DNA of 42,890 bases from Lachnospiraceae bacterium (GTDB lineage: Bacteria; Bacillota; Clostridia; Lachnospirales; Lachnospiraceae). The position numbers and the translations under genes are program-made. Below, piece by piece: positions 24,805-33,300 of this stretch; within the stretch, counting starts at the first letter, position 1, and each line of letters opens with the position of its first letter. The notes beneath the pieces were generated by a model. That model searched no databases. It had not been told where the DNA came from and was given only the letters and a program-made list of their open reading frames with translations. The stretch lies in assembly GCA_024403485.1 (NCBI GenBank), contig JAKSRT010000007.1, positions 1-42,890 on the forward strand, given 5' to 3'.

Positions 24805-25902
24805 ATGGGCAGGAACAGTGGACTTGGCAATTACATTAAAAAGCAACATATGAGAGAGTTGGCTGAGTACAGAGACGAAACACTTCGTCCTTGCGCTGAG
24901 TTACGCTCTCTTTTTTTGGAATTAACGGTTCTTTGCAATGAACACTGCAGGCATTGCGGAAGTCAGTGCGGAGACGTTTACAATGAGAAACCGCTGACGC
25001 TTGAGGAATATAAAAAGATTCTTGATGATGTAAAGCGGGATTTCGATATTTCTAAAATGAGGCTCTGTGTAACAGGTGGAGAACCTCTTTTATATCCTGA
25101 TTTTTTTGAATTGATGAATTACGCAAATAAGCTCGGTTATTCCTGGGGAATGACCTCGAACGGAACCCTTATAACCGAGGATGTGGCGAAGCGATTGAAA
25201 GAAAGCGGGATGAGTACAATTTCGGTAAGCGTTGACGGTCTTAAGGATACCCATGACTGGTTCAGGGAAAGCGTGGGAAGCTATGAACGTACAATGCAGG
25301 GCATACAAAATCTTCTTAAGTTCGGCAATTTTAAGCATGTTCAGATCACAACCGTTGTTCACCACAGAAATTACGGTGAACTGGAGGAAATGTACGAATT
25401 GTTTTCAAAAACCGGTGTACGCTCCTGGAGGGTCATAAACATTGAACCTATAGGACGGGCCAAAGAAAATCCGGAATTAATGCTTACAAAAGAAGAATAT
25501 CGAGGTTTGATTGATTTTATAGAAAAGCACAGATTCAGCGGTAACATGGAAGTGAGTTACGGCTGCAGTCACTATCTTGGCGTAAAGCATGAGCGGGAAG
25601 TGAGAAAATGGTATTTTCTTTGTAACGCCGGTGTTTATGTCGCAAGTATTATGAACAACGGGAATATTACCGCCTGCCTTGATATAGAGAGACGCCCTGA
25701 ACTGATTCAGGGAAATATAAGAGTCGACAGGCTTAAAGATGTCTGGGAGAATAAATTCGAAATATTCAGAACTGACTTCAGGAAGGCTGGGAAGTGCGCT
25801 AAATGTAAGCAGTATCCTTTCTGTGCAGGAGATTCGTTTCATACCTGGAATTTTGACACGATGGAACCAAATATCTGCATGTATGAAATGTTGAAGCATT
25901 AA
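24805..25902 (+). CDS. Radical SAM/SPASM domain protein
   Basis: This 365-residue protein has a radical SAM core with the CNEHCRHC motif (Cys 44, 48 and 51) that binds the [4Fe-4S] cluster and SAM, then the VTGGEPLLYPDFFEL and MTSNGTLI motifs. A C-terminal SPASM/twitch-like region has Cys at about 254, 273, 291, 331, 334, 340 and 358, enough for two auxiliary iron-sulfur clusters. Such enzymes install thioether, carbon-carbon or epimerised residues in peptides. It follows the YGPPE lipoprotein gene at 23 bases, so that protein is the best substrate candidate. No separate PqqD-like recognition protein lies in this operon; one is at 33301. The modification cannot be predicted. Confidence 0.92.
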   Translation: MGRNSGLGNYIKKQHMRELAEYRDETLRPCAELRSLFLELTVLCNEHCRHCGSQCGDVYNEKPLTLEEYKKILDDVKRDFDISKMRLCVTGGEPLLYPDFFELMNYANKLGYSWGMTSNGTLITEDVAKRLKESGMSTISVSVDGLKDTHDWFRESVGSYERTMQGIQNLLKFGNFKHVQITTVVHHRNYGELEEMYELFSKTGVRSWRVINIEPIGRAKENPELMLTKEEYRGLIDFIEKHRFSGNMEVSYGCSHYLGVKHEREVRKWYFLCNAGVYVASIMNNGNITACLDIERRPELIQGNIRVDRLKDVWENKFEIFRTDFRKAGKCAKCKQYPFCAGDSFHTWNFDTMEPNICMYEMLKH

Positions 25903-25960
25903 TTTTTGTTTACTTTTTACGGACTTCAAGACGAATAAAAACCAGAAAAGCGGCACTAAT

Positions 25961-26605
25961 ATGAAAAGTGAAAACACACAGTTTTTTGAAATAAAAAAAA
26001 TACTGGAAGAAAAAGGCCTGGTTGTACTTCGACCGGATGAATACGAAGACATCTATGAACTTGTCCAAAGATATTATAAAGACGATGCACTTATGAAATG
26101 GTTTGCAGGCCGGGATAAGGCCGGAATCGTTTCGGAAAAGATGTTTAAGATAGCAGTTTCTTTTTCAAAAGAAAGCCTTATATATTATGACTCGAAAGAG
26201 CGGAATGCATTAACCATATGGCTGCATTCGGATGTTGATTTGAAAAAAATCTTCAAAATATTAAAAAACGGTGGCAGTGATATTATTAATCTGGGTGGAC
26301 TTAATCTTCTAAAAAAAGTAATAGTATACGAATATTTCGCTAACAGGATTAAGCACAGGCAGTTCGGTAAGCACTGCTGGCATCTTTTTGTTTTTGCTGT
26401 TAAAGACGGTAAAGCCGGAAGATATATATATTCCGAAAAGATGTTAAACCCCATAACAAAGTATGCATGGGAAAATAACATTCCGTGCTATGCAGAGGTA
26501 AATAAGCCGGAGGATATCCCGGCATTGCAGAAGGCAGGATTTCAAATCCGAGGAAGTGAGAAAGTTCCCGGAAGCGATATTAATCACTACGTACTAATGA
26601 TTTAA
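25961..26605 (+). CDS. GNAT-family acetyltransferase-like protein
   Basis: This 214-residue protein has a GNAT-like C-terminal half: HCWHLFVFAVKDGKAGRYIY resembles the beta4 strand and acetyl-CoA loop, then NNIPCYAEVNKPEDIPALQKAGFQI matches the beta5 strand and the GF turn of N-acetyltransferases. The N-terminal half (residues 1-90) is a helix-rich region. The canonical R/Q-x-x-G-x-G/A loop is degenerate (GKAGRYIY), so activity is uncertain. It lies 58 bases after the radical SAM gene with no terminator in between, and 13 bases before the sensor kinase, suggesting co-transcription. The substrate is unknown. Confidence 0.75.
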   Translation: MKSENTQFFEIKKILEEKGLVVLRPDEYEDIYELVQRYYKDDALMKWFAGRDKAGIVSEKMFKIAVSFSKESLIYYDSKERNALTIWLHSDVDLKKIFKILKNGGSDIINLGGLNLLKKVIVYEYFANRIKHRQFGKHCWHLFVFAVKDGKAGRYIYSEKMLNPITKYAWENNIPCYAEVNKPEDIPALQKAGFQIRGSEKVPGSDINHYVLMI

Positions 26606-26618
26606 AGGAAATAAACTG

Positions 26619-28919
26619 ATGTATTATGTTCTTTTTGCCATATTAATAGTCTGTACAATAAGCTCAGCATTTTGTCTTGTAAAACTGTTTACGATGAAAA
26701 ATGTTGCCAATTCAAGATTCATCGTTCCGGCTATGTTCTGCGCACTTATGTACGGACTTGGGTATACGCTGGAGCTTGTTTCAAAGAGCCTTGATGCGGC
26801 GGTTAGAAGCCTTTCAATGGAATATGTTGGTTTGGCATATGTTGTTTTATGCTATTTTCTGTTTGTTATCGAATACGGCGATGAAATAAAAATTCCGGCT
26901 GTTGTCAAAGCATTGTTGTTCTCTTTTGATACGGTAATTCTCCTTTTGGTAGTGTCCATGGAGTATCATAATTATTTTTATGCATCTGTTGACTTTGTCC
27001 CCGGTGGATTTGGCTATATGGTCAGCACCACAAAGGCTCCCATGTACTGGGCATTTATAATTGTGGAACTGGTTGAACTGCTGCTGATTTCTTTTATTCT
27101 TTACAGAAAAAGACGACGTATGAAGCAGAAAAATCAAAGACGTATGCTTCTTTTTCTGCTGATTGAATCAGTGCTTCCGTACTCTGCGGTTATCATTAAT
27201 CAAACAGGCATCGTAGGTGACTTTGACCTTGGGCCTATTGCAATTAACCTGACGGTTGTTTTGATATTTGTAACACTTACAAGCGGTCGATTTGTAGATG
27301 TTAAAAGTATCGGTTTTGCCAATTTGTATCAGAATCTCGGAATCGGCGTAATAATTGTGGATGCGGATAAAAACTATATAAGCAGTAATATGGCCGCTGA
27401 AATAATATTTCCGGAGATTGCAGCCTGGGGCCCCGGTGAAAACCTTTCCCAGATAAATATGGATTTGTGTGAGAGCTTTGAGGAACTGTATTTTGAAAAA
27501 GAAAACAGCTACTATGTGAGCTCTTGCAACCGAATATTCGATAAGGGACGCCATGTAGGCTACATAGTATCGATAAGCGATATATCCGATGTACGTGAAC
27601 GTATTGAAGAAATGAAGGCCCTTAAAGAGGAAGCTGACGCAGCCAATAACGCAAAAAGTTCTTTCTTGGCAAATATGAGCCATGAAATCCGAACGCCTCT
27701 GAATGCCATCATCGGTATGTCGGATTTGTCCAGAGAGGAAAAATCGGAACCCGTTGTAAGAGAGTATGTGGAACAGATAAATTCCGCCGGTAAAATGCTT
27801 CTCGATATTGTCAGTGAAATTCTCGATATTTCAAAGGCAGAATCAGGTAAACTGGAGATTATTCCCGTTGAATACAGCTTTAAGGATTTGCTCAATTCCG
27901 TAATAAATGTAATAAATATGCGTATTGGGGACAAACCCATAGACTTCTATGTTGATATTGCGCCCGGCATTCCCAACGCTGTTTTCGGTGATGATGTTCG
28001 AATTCGTCAGATTTTAATGAATTTCCTTGGCAATGCGGAAAAGTATACCGACTCAGGATTTATAAAGCTGACAATTGATTATGAGAAAAAAGAAAAGGAT
28101 ATGAGACTTGTTGTGTCTGTTGAGGATTCGGGCCGCGGAATAAAGAAAGAGGATACCGGAAAGCTCTTCAAGGTATTTTCACAGGTTGATACTGCAAATA
28201 ATCGTGGTATTTCAGGTACAGGTCTTGGTCTCAGCATTGCAGCAAAACTTATCGATCTTATGGGTGGTACCTATGCCGTAAAAAGCACATATGGCGTAGG
28301 AAGCACCTTCAGCTTTGAAATACCTCAGGTAATTGTCGATGAAGCACCGATGTTTGAAGCTGTCGAAAGAAGAAATATAAAGGTTGAAAAGTTTGCCTCA
28401 TTCCATTTGTATAATAAGGCGGGGGACATCAAAACAGCAGAAGTTTCTTCCGATGGAGTTGCCCAAGATATAAAGGTCGGAGATATATCGCCCCAGTCGG
28501 AAAATAAAGAAGATAAAGCCGCAAAGAACGGATTTGACGCGAAATATCCCAATGCAAGGGTTCTGGTGGTAGATGATAATAAAGTTAATGTCAAAGTTCT
28601 TTTGGCTTATCTAAAACGCTTCGGAATTGCAGCCGAATTCTGCTTAAGCGGTGAGGATGCTATTCGCATGGTAAGTGAAAAAGAATACGATATGATTTTT
28701 ATGGATCACATGATGCCGGAAATGGACGGTGTGGAGGCTACCGAAAAAATAAGAAAGCTTGGTGTGGCCTGGAGTGATAAAGTGGCAATTATTGCATGCA
28801 GCGCAAATGTAGTTAAAGGAATTGAGTCCCTGTTCTTTGATGCGGGAATGGATGATATTGTTCCAAAGCCTGTTCAGCCGGACAGACTTGCAAATGTTCT
28901 TGACAAATATTTGAAATAA
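26619..28919 (+). CDS. Hybrid sensor histidine kinase with 7-helix N-terminus and receiver domain
   Basis: This 766-residue protein has about seven membrane helices (residues 1-220, HisKA_7TM-like) and then a PAS-like region (about 235-325). The HisKA domain has its phospho-acceptor His at about 355 in FLANMSHEIRTPLN. In the HATPase domain the N-box is QILMNFLGNAEKYT, with DSGRGIKKED and GTGLGLSIAAKLI following. The C-terminal receiver domain has its phospho-acceptor Asp at about 696 in IFMDHMMPEMDG. It autophosphorylates and passes the phosphate to its own receiver. No DNA-binding partner is in the window. It is last in the YGPPE/radical SAM operon, with AAAGGAAA in front. The sensed signal is unknown. 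Confidence 0.92.
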   Translation: MYYVLFAILIVCTISSAFCLVKLFTMKNVANSRFIVPAMFCALMYGLGYTLELVSKSLDAAVRSLSMEYVGLAYVVLCYFLFVIEYGDEIKIPAVVKALLFSFDTVILLLVVSMEYHNYFYASVDFVPGGFGYMVSTTKAPMYWAFIIVELVELLLISFILYRKRRRMKQKNQRRMLLFLLIESVLPYSAVIINQTGIVGDFDLGPIAINLTVVLIFVTLTSGRFVDVKSIGFANLYQNLGIGVIIVDADKNYISSNMAAEIIFPEIAAWGPGENLSQINMDLCESFEELYFEKENSYYVSSCNRIFDKGRHVGYIVSISDISDVRERIEEMKALKEEADAANNAKSSFLANMSHEIRTPLNAIIGMSDLSREEKSEPVVREYVEQINSAGKMLLDIVSEILDISKAESGKLEIIPVEYSFKDLLNSVINVINMRIGDKPIDFYVDIAPGIPNAVFGDDVRIRQILMNFLGNAEKYTDSGFIKLTIDYEKKEKDMRLVVSVEDSGRGIKKEDTGKLFKVFSQVDTANNRGISGTGLGLSIAAKLIDLMGGTYAVKSTYGVGSTFSFEIPQVIVDEAPMFEAVERRNIKVEKFASFHLYNKAGDIKTAEVSSDGVAQDIKVGDISPQSENKEDKAAKNGFDAKYPNARVLVVDDNKVNVKVLLAYLKRFGIAAEFCLSGEDAIRMVSEKEYDMIFMDHMMPEMDGVEATEKIRKLGVAWSDKVAIIACSANVVKGIESLFFDAGMDDIVPKPVQPDRLANVLDKYLK

Positions 28920-28963
28920 AAAGCAGCCTTGTCAATAATCCCTGTGGATTAGCGGCAAGGCTG
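28916..28963 (-). terminator. Terminator of the MgtC-family gene, convergent region
   Basis: An 8-bp stem pairs CAGCCTTG (28924-28931) with CAAGGCTG (28956-28963). A smaller inner hairpin (28937-28941 with 28946-28950) is nested in it. The T-run lies on the minus strand (A-run 28917-28922 on plus), so it serves the minus-strand gene ending at 29004. Confidence 0.6.
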
Positions 28964-29003
28964 TTACTATGCGTGTAGTGTTCGCAGATGTTTTTGCTAT
29001 AAA

Positions 29004-29729
29004 TCAGTTAAGTGACTGGCAACTGAGACTTTTTACTTCTCCGTTTGATTCAAGGATATAATCCAGTTCTTCAATGGTAATTTCATGATTCAATCTAAGG
29101 GTAATATGGTATGTGGCATAACCGTCGTCATCATAATTTATCTGACTTTCTATTATCTGGCCGTTTTGAGATTCTATATAATCGTGAATGGCTTTTCGAA
29201 ACTCTTTTGAATCTTTAACGGTGAAATTCAGCTGTGCGGTATAAAAAGAATCCGTATTGGAATATTTTCTGAAGAAAATCTGAACAACAAATATGGTAAG
29301 TGATGTAAAAAATCCGAGCACATACATTCCGGAGCCGATGGCTATACCGATTCCGGCAGTACACCAAAGACCGGCGGCTGTTGTAAGCCCCTTTACGGAG
29401 TTGCCGTTATGGAATATTACTCCTGCACCAAGAAAACTGACACCGCTTATTACCTGGGCGGCTATTCTGGCAGGATCTGCTCCTTTTGATACAGCCATGG
29501 CATCAGCAACAGGTCCGGTCAAATCTGCAAACCCGTATTTGGATACTATCATCATTAATGCGGCGGCAGTACATACTATCATATGAGTACGCATTCCGGC
29601 TTCTTTTAATCGTTTGGTTCGTTCGTAACCTATAACTGCCCCGAGCAATCCGGCTGCCAAAATACGCGCTGCAAGTTCAGCATACATTGCGATGGTAAAT
29701 TTATCATGTAAAAGTGATGCGAAGGACAT
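29004..29729 (-). CDS. MgtC/SapB family membrane protein
   Basis: This 241-residue protein has about five helices in the MgtC-type N-terminal domain: ARILAAGLLGAVIGYERTKR, then GMRTHMIVCTAAALMMIVS, and GVSFLGAGVIFHNGNSVKGLTTAAGLWCTAG. A C-terminal soluble domain of about 80 residues carries an ACT-like beta-alpha fold. Members influence magnesium homeostasis and virulence in some bacteria; transport itself is unproven. It is a single-gene unit, with its start close to the divergent ECF transporter promoter region. Confidence 0.9.
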   Translation of the reverse strand: MSFASLLHDKFTIAMYAELAARILAAGLLGAVIGYERTKRLKEAGMRTHMIVCTAAALMMIVSKYGFADLTGPVADAMAVSKGADPARIAAQVISGVSFLGAGVIFHNGNSVKGLTTAAGLWCTAGIGIAIGSGMYVLGFFTSLTIFVVQIFFRKYSNTDSFYTAQLNFTVKDSKEFRKAIHDYIESQNGQIIESQINYDDDGYATYHITLRLNHEITIEELDYILESNGEVKSLSCQSLN

Positions 29730-29839
29730 ACAATTCCCCCTTTTCTTTTTACTATACTAAAGAAATATTACTGCGTAATTAAAAAGGCGATATTTTTGTA
29801 GCCAAAATATATTAATTTGTGGTGAAAAAGAATTATGTA

Positions 29840-29848
29840 TGGTAAAAT
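29840..29848 (+). promoter_or_regulatory. Possible extended -10 promoter of the ECF S component
   Basis: TGGTAAAAT combines an extended -10 TG (29840-29841) with TAAAAT (29843-29848), 40 bases before the start codon. No clear -35 is visible, so it is a tentative call. Confidence 0.4.
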
Positions 29849-29887
29849 AAAAACGCTTAAATTAATCATAATATAAGGAGAAAAGCA

Positions 29888-30439
29888 ATGAAAAAGTTTT
29901 CTGTTAAAACTGTTGTTGCAACCGGTATCGGTGCTGCTCTGTTCTTTGTTTTAGGACGTTTTGTGGCAATCCCCAGTGGTGTACCCAACACTAACATTTC
30001 CATTCAGTATGGTGTTCTTGCGTTTATCGCTGCTGTTTTCGGTCCTGTTGCTGGTATTCTTTCCGGACTTATCGGACACTTCTTTATTGATTTCAGCTTC
30101 GGCTGGGGTGTTTGGTGGAGCTGGGTAATCTCTTCGGCGTTATTCGGATTTGCAATGGGCTTTGTTGCATCAAAGATGAAAATTGATGAAGGTGTATTCG
30201 GTAAAAAGGATATTATCATCTTTAATGTGGCTCAAATTGTTTGTCACTTGGTAGCGTGGGCAGTTATAGCTCCTGTTTTGGATATTGTTATATATGCAGA
30301 ACCTGCAAACAAGGTATTCCTTCAGGGACTTACCGGAGCAGGCCTTAACATCGTGGCAACCGCAATTGTCGGCACACTGCTTTGCGTAGCATATGCAGCT
30401 GCTATTCCCAAGAAGGGCAGTCTTAAAGAAGAAAAATAA
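29888..30439 (+). CDS. ECF transporter S component (UPF0397 family)
   Basis: This 183-residue integral membrane protein has about five to six helices: signature FSVKTVVATGIGAALFFVLGR at the start, then NISIQYGVLAFIAAVFGPVAG and the GHFFIDFSFGWGVWWSWV segment, with a GANxxxT-like GLNIVATAIVG near the end. The S component binds the substrate and couples to the energising module encoded downstream. Members of the UPF0397 family are often labelled riboflavin-type, but the true substrate cannot be read from sequence. AAGGAG lies a few bases upstream of the ATG. A hairpin follows the stop, before the ATPase gene. Confidence 0.9.
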   Translation: MKKFSVKTVVATGIGAALFFVLGRFVAIPSGVPNTNISIQYGVLAFIAAVFGPVAGILSGLIGHFFIDFSFGWGVWWSWVISSALFGFAMGFVASKMKIDEGVFGKKDIIIFNVAQIVCHLVAWAVIAPVLDIVIYAEPANKVFLQGLTGAGLNIVATAIVGTLLCVAYAAAIPKKGSLKEEK

Positions 30440-30454
30440 ACTTTTTTGGAAAGA

Positions 30455-30486
30455 AAAAGGGTAGGACTTTTCCTACCCTTTTGTTT
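30455..30486 (+). terminator. Hairpin between the S component and ATPase genes
   Basis: A 12-bp perfect stem (30455-30466 with 30471-30482), with a 4-base loop, ends in T-rich sequence. As an internal terminator it could lower transcription of the ATPase and T genes relative to the S gene. It ends 13 bases before the ATPase start codon. Confidence 0.65.
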
Positions 30487-30495
30487 ATATTATTT

Positions 30496-32244
30496 ATGAA
30501 TAAAAATGATCTTTTGCTGGAATTTAATAATTTTGGGTTTCAATATAATGCCCAGTCAAAGCCTACGCTGAATAATATCAATTTTGCCTTGCACCGTGGT
30601 GAAAAGGTTCTTATTGCCGGTCCTTCAGGCTGCGGCAAATCCACTATGGTACACTGCATTAACGGTCTGATACCCTTTTCATATAAAGGAGAAATGACAG
30701 GCAGCCTTAAAATCAAAGGACAGGAGACAAGGAATCTTAGTCTGTTTGAAATATCCAAATCCGTTGGAACCGTTCTTCAGGATTCGGACAGTCAGTTCGT
30801 CGGACTTACCGTGGCTGAAGATATTGCTTTTGCTTTGGAAAACGATTGTGTCCCTCAGGACGAGCTCACTGAAAGAGTAAAGGAAGTCGCAACAACGGTA
30901 AATGTCCGTGATTTTCTCGGCCATGCACCGGGAGACCTGTCAGGTGGTCAGAAACAGAGAGTATCCATGGCCGGAGTCCTTGTTGATGATGTAGATATTC
31001 TGCTGTTTGACGAACCGCTTGCAAATCTGGATCCCAAAACAGGTAAAGATGCAATCGAGCTGATTGATGAAATGCAGAAAAAGACCGGAGCAGCCGTAAT
31101 AATTGTTGAACATCGACTTGAAGATGTTCTTCACAGGCATGTGGACAGAGTAGTACTTATGTCAGAAGGCAGTATTGTTGCTGACTTAAGTACCAATGAA
31201 CTGCTTTCGTCAAACCTTCTTGCCGATCACGGTATAAGGGAGCCTTTGTATGTAACTGCACTTAAATATGCAGGTGTAAAAGTAACCGCTCGGATGTGTC
31301 CCGAAAGTATCGACAAGCTTAACCTTTCCGGAGAGGATATTAAAAAGGTTTGTGACTGGTTTAAAGCCTGTGAAAAAATCCCGGGAAAAGAGACACCGGA
31401 GACGATTCTTAAAGCCTCCGATATTGAATTTGAATATGACAACGGCCACAAGGCTCTTTATGATATATCCCTGGAAGTCGGTCAGGGAGAGATGATAGCG
31501 ATTGTGGGTACCAACGGAGCAGGAAAATCCACTTTTTCAAAGGTGGTTTGCGGCTTTGAAAAAGAGAACAGGGGGCAGCTGACATTTAAGGGAAGCCCAC
31601 TGTCCGAATTATCGATTAAAGAACGCGCAGACCATATCGGTTACGTGATGCAAAACCCCAATCAGATGATTTCAAAGGTTATGATTATGGATGAAGTGGC
31701 CCTTGGTTTAAGGAGTCGCGGACGGTCCGAAGAAGTCATAAAAGAACGGACGGAGAATGCGCTTAAGGTTTGCGGTCTTTGGCCGTTTAGAAACTGGCCG
31801 GTTTCCGCTCTTAGTTTTGGACAGAAAAAGCGTGTGACAATCGCCTCGATTCTTGCACTCGATCCCGAAATTATAATTTTGGACGAGCCGACGGCAGGAC
31901 AGGATTTCAGACATTATACCGAAATAATGGAGTTCCTGACAGAACTTAACAGTAAGGGAATCACTATTATCATGATAACTCATGATATGCATCTTATGCT
32001 GGAGTATGCTTCTCGGTCGGTAGTATTTTCAAAAGGAACGGTTATTGCCGATGACACTGCAGCCAAAATCCTTACCAATGACGACATTGTAAAAAGAGCG
32101 AGCCTTAAAGAAACATCACTTTATCGCCTTGCAGTTATGTGCGGAATAGATAATCCTTCTGAATTTGTGCAATGCTTCATAGACTATGAAAGATCACATC
32201 GGGAAGCGCAAAAAGTGCAGGAAGGCGGTGAATGCAATGAATAA
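30496..32244 (+). CDS. Energy-coupling factor transporter double ATPase
   Basis: This encodes about 582 residues from ATG 30496; a TTG at 30481 is also in frame. It has two fused ABC ATPase domains. Domain 1 has Walker A GPSGCGKST, signature LSGGQKQR and Walker B ILLFDEPLANLDP. Domain 2 has Walker A GTNGAGKST, signature LSFGQKKR and Walker B IIILDEPTAGQD. A H-loop His is visible after each. This matches the YkoD/EcfA1A2 fusion type. No ribosome-binding site is obvious before the ATG, since the hairpin ends just upstream; TATATT at 30487 might be a -10, in which case the message would be close to leaderless. It overlaps the T component gene by 8 bases. Confidence 0.93.
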   Translation: MNKNDLLLEFNNFGFQYNAQSKPTLNNINFALHRGEKVLIAGPSGCGKSTMVHCINGLIPFSYKGEMTGSLKIKGQETRNLSLFEISKSVGTVLQDSDSQFVGLTVAEDIAFALENDCVPQDELTERVKEVATTVNVRDFLGHAPGDLSGGQKQRVSMAGVLVDDVDILLFDEPLANLDPKTGKDAIELIDEMQKKTGAAVIIVEHRLEDVLHRHVDRVVLMSEGSIVADLSTNELLSSNLLADHGIREPLYVTALKYAGVKVTARMCPESIDKLNLSGEDIKKVCDWFKACEKIPGKETPETILKASDIEFEYDNGHKALYDISLEVGQGEMIAIVGTNGAGKSTFSKVVCGFEKENRGQLTFKGSPLSELSIKERADHIGYVMQNPNQMISKVMIMDEVALGLRSRGRSEEVIKERTENALKVCGLWPFRNWPVSALSFGQKKRVTIASILALDPEIIILDEPTAGQDFRHYTEIMEFLTELNSKGITIIMITHDMHLMLEYASRSVVFSKGTVIADDTAAKILTNDDIVKRASLKETSLYRLAVMCGIDNPSEFVQCFIDYERSHREAQKVQEGGECNE

Positions 32245-33064
32245 TCTGTTTAACTATGTAGACAGGCAGTCGCCGATTCACAGACTTACCGGTGCGACAA
32301 AGTTTGTGTGCCTTCTTCTCTGGAGCTTTGCAGCAATGTCAACATATGATACGAGACTGCTTGCCGTGTTGTCGGTTGCCAGCTTCGTACTGCTTAAGGT
32401 ATCGAAAATCAGATGGAAAGATGTATCCTTTATGCTTGGATTTACCGCGGTCTTTTTGATTATGAACAATGTGCTGGTGTATCTTTTCTCTCCGGATCAC
32501 GGTGTTGAACTGTATGGAAGCTGCACTTATCTTTTCGGCTTATCCGGAAAATATGCGCCTACGGCCGAACAGCTTTTTTACCATCTGAACTACTTTTTAA
32601 AGTACCTTGCAACAATACCTTTTGTGCTGTTGTTTGTATGTACCACCAATCCAAGTGAGTTTGCTGCGTCGTTAAACAAACTCGGTGTCAAATATACGGT
32701 AGCTTATTCTGTTGCACTGGCACTTCGATATATTCCTGATGTACAAAGAGAATATCATGAAATATCCCAGGCGCAGCAAGCCCGTGGAATAGAAATGAGT
32801 AAAAAAGCAACTTTGTTCAATCGATTAAAAAGTGCAGGAACCATTCTTGTTCCGCTTATTTTGTCCAGCATGAACAAAATCGATGTTGTGGCAAATGCCA
32901 TGGAACTCAGAGGCTTTGGAAAAAATAAAAAGAGAACCTGGTATATGGGGCAGAGATTCAGATGGACTGATATAACAGCAATAATAATCTGCATAATATT
33001 AGTAGGAGTTGCATTTTTATGCAATTATATGAATGGAAGCAGATTTTATAATCCATTCATATAA
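32237..33064 (+). CDS. Energy-coupling factor transporter T component
   Basis: This encodes 275 residues from ATG 32237, which overlaps the ATPase stop by 8 bases; a longer frame from 32186 would lie within the ATPase gene. It has about five membrane helices with RQSPIHRLTGATKFVCLLLWS at the start. The coupling helices carry the Ala-Arg-Gly motif AQQARGIEM and the second motif MELRGFGKNKKR. The T component holds the ATPases and the S component together in the membrane. It is the last gene of the transporter unit. Confidence 0.92.
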   Translation: MNNLFNYVDRQSPIHRLTGATKFVCLLLWSFAAMSTYDTRLLAVLSVASFVLLKVSKIRWKDVSFMLGFTAVFLIMNNVLVYLFSPDHGVELYGSCTYLFGLSGKYAPTAEQLFYHLNYFLKYLATIPFVLLFVCTTNPSEFAASLNKLGVKYTVAYSVALALRYIPDVQREYHEISQAQQARGIEMSKKATLFNRLKSAGTILVPLILSSMNKIDVVANAMELRGFGKNKKRTWYMGQRFRWTDITAIIICIILVGVAFLCNYMNGSRFYNPFI

Positions 33065-33300
33065 GATAAGAAAAAAACTATGCAAAAATATTAAAAAACT
33101 CTTGTGTTTTTGTATGTCGGTGTGTAAAAATGATATTAACCATGAATTAAAGTTGCTTTTGCCATCACTTTTTTTAAAGAATGGCAAAAACAGCGATTTT
33201 TGTGCGCCTAAAGACAACAGCGGTTTTTCAATATCCGTACCTAAGGTTATGAATGCATAAATTTTGCATAATGTGGTTGCGCTCAATCCGGAAAGAAAAT
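33065..33300 (+). other. Intergenic region before the Pel-like operon
   Basis: These 236 bases hold an imperfect stem (33157-33165 with 33181-33189, 14-base loop) and AT-rich sequence. No conserved riboswitch, terminator or strong promoter was identified. In particular, I did not find a recognisable c-di-GMP riboswitch core. The promoter of the Pel-like operon is probably here but cannot be named. Confidence 0.4.

Noticed and set aside
33065..33300. c-di-GMP riboswitch in front of the Pel-like operon
   Set aside because: The conserved GEMM core and its stems could not be found in either strand of the intergenic region.
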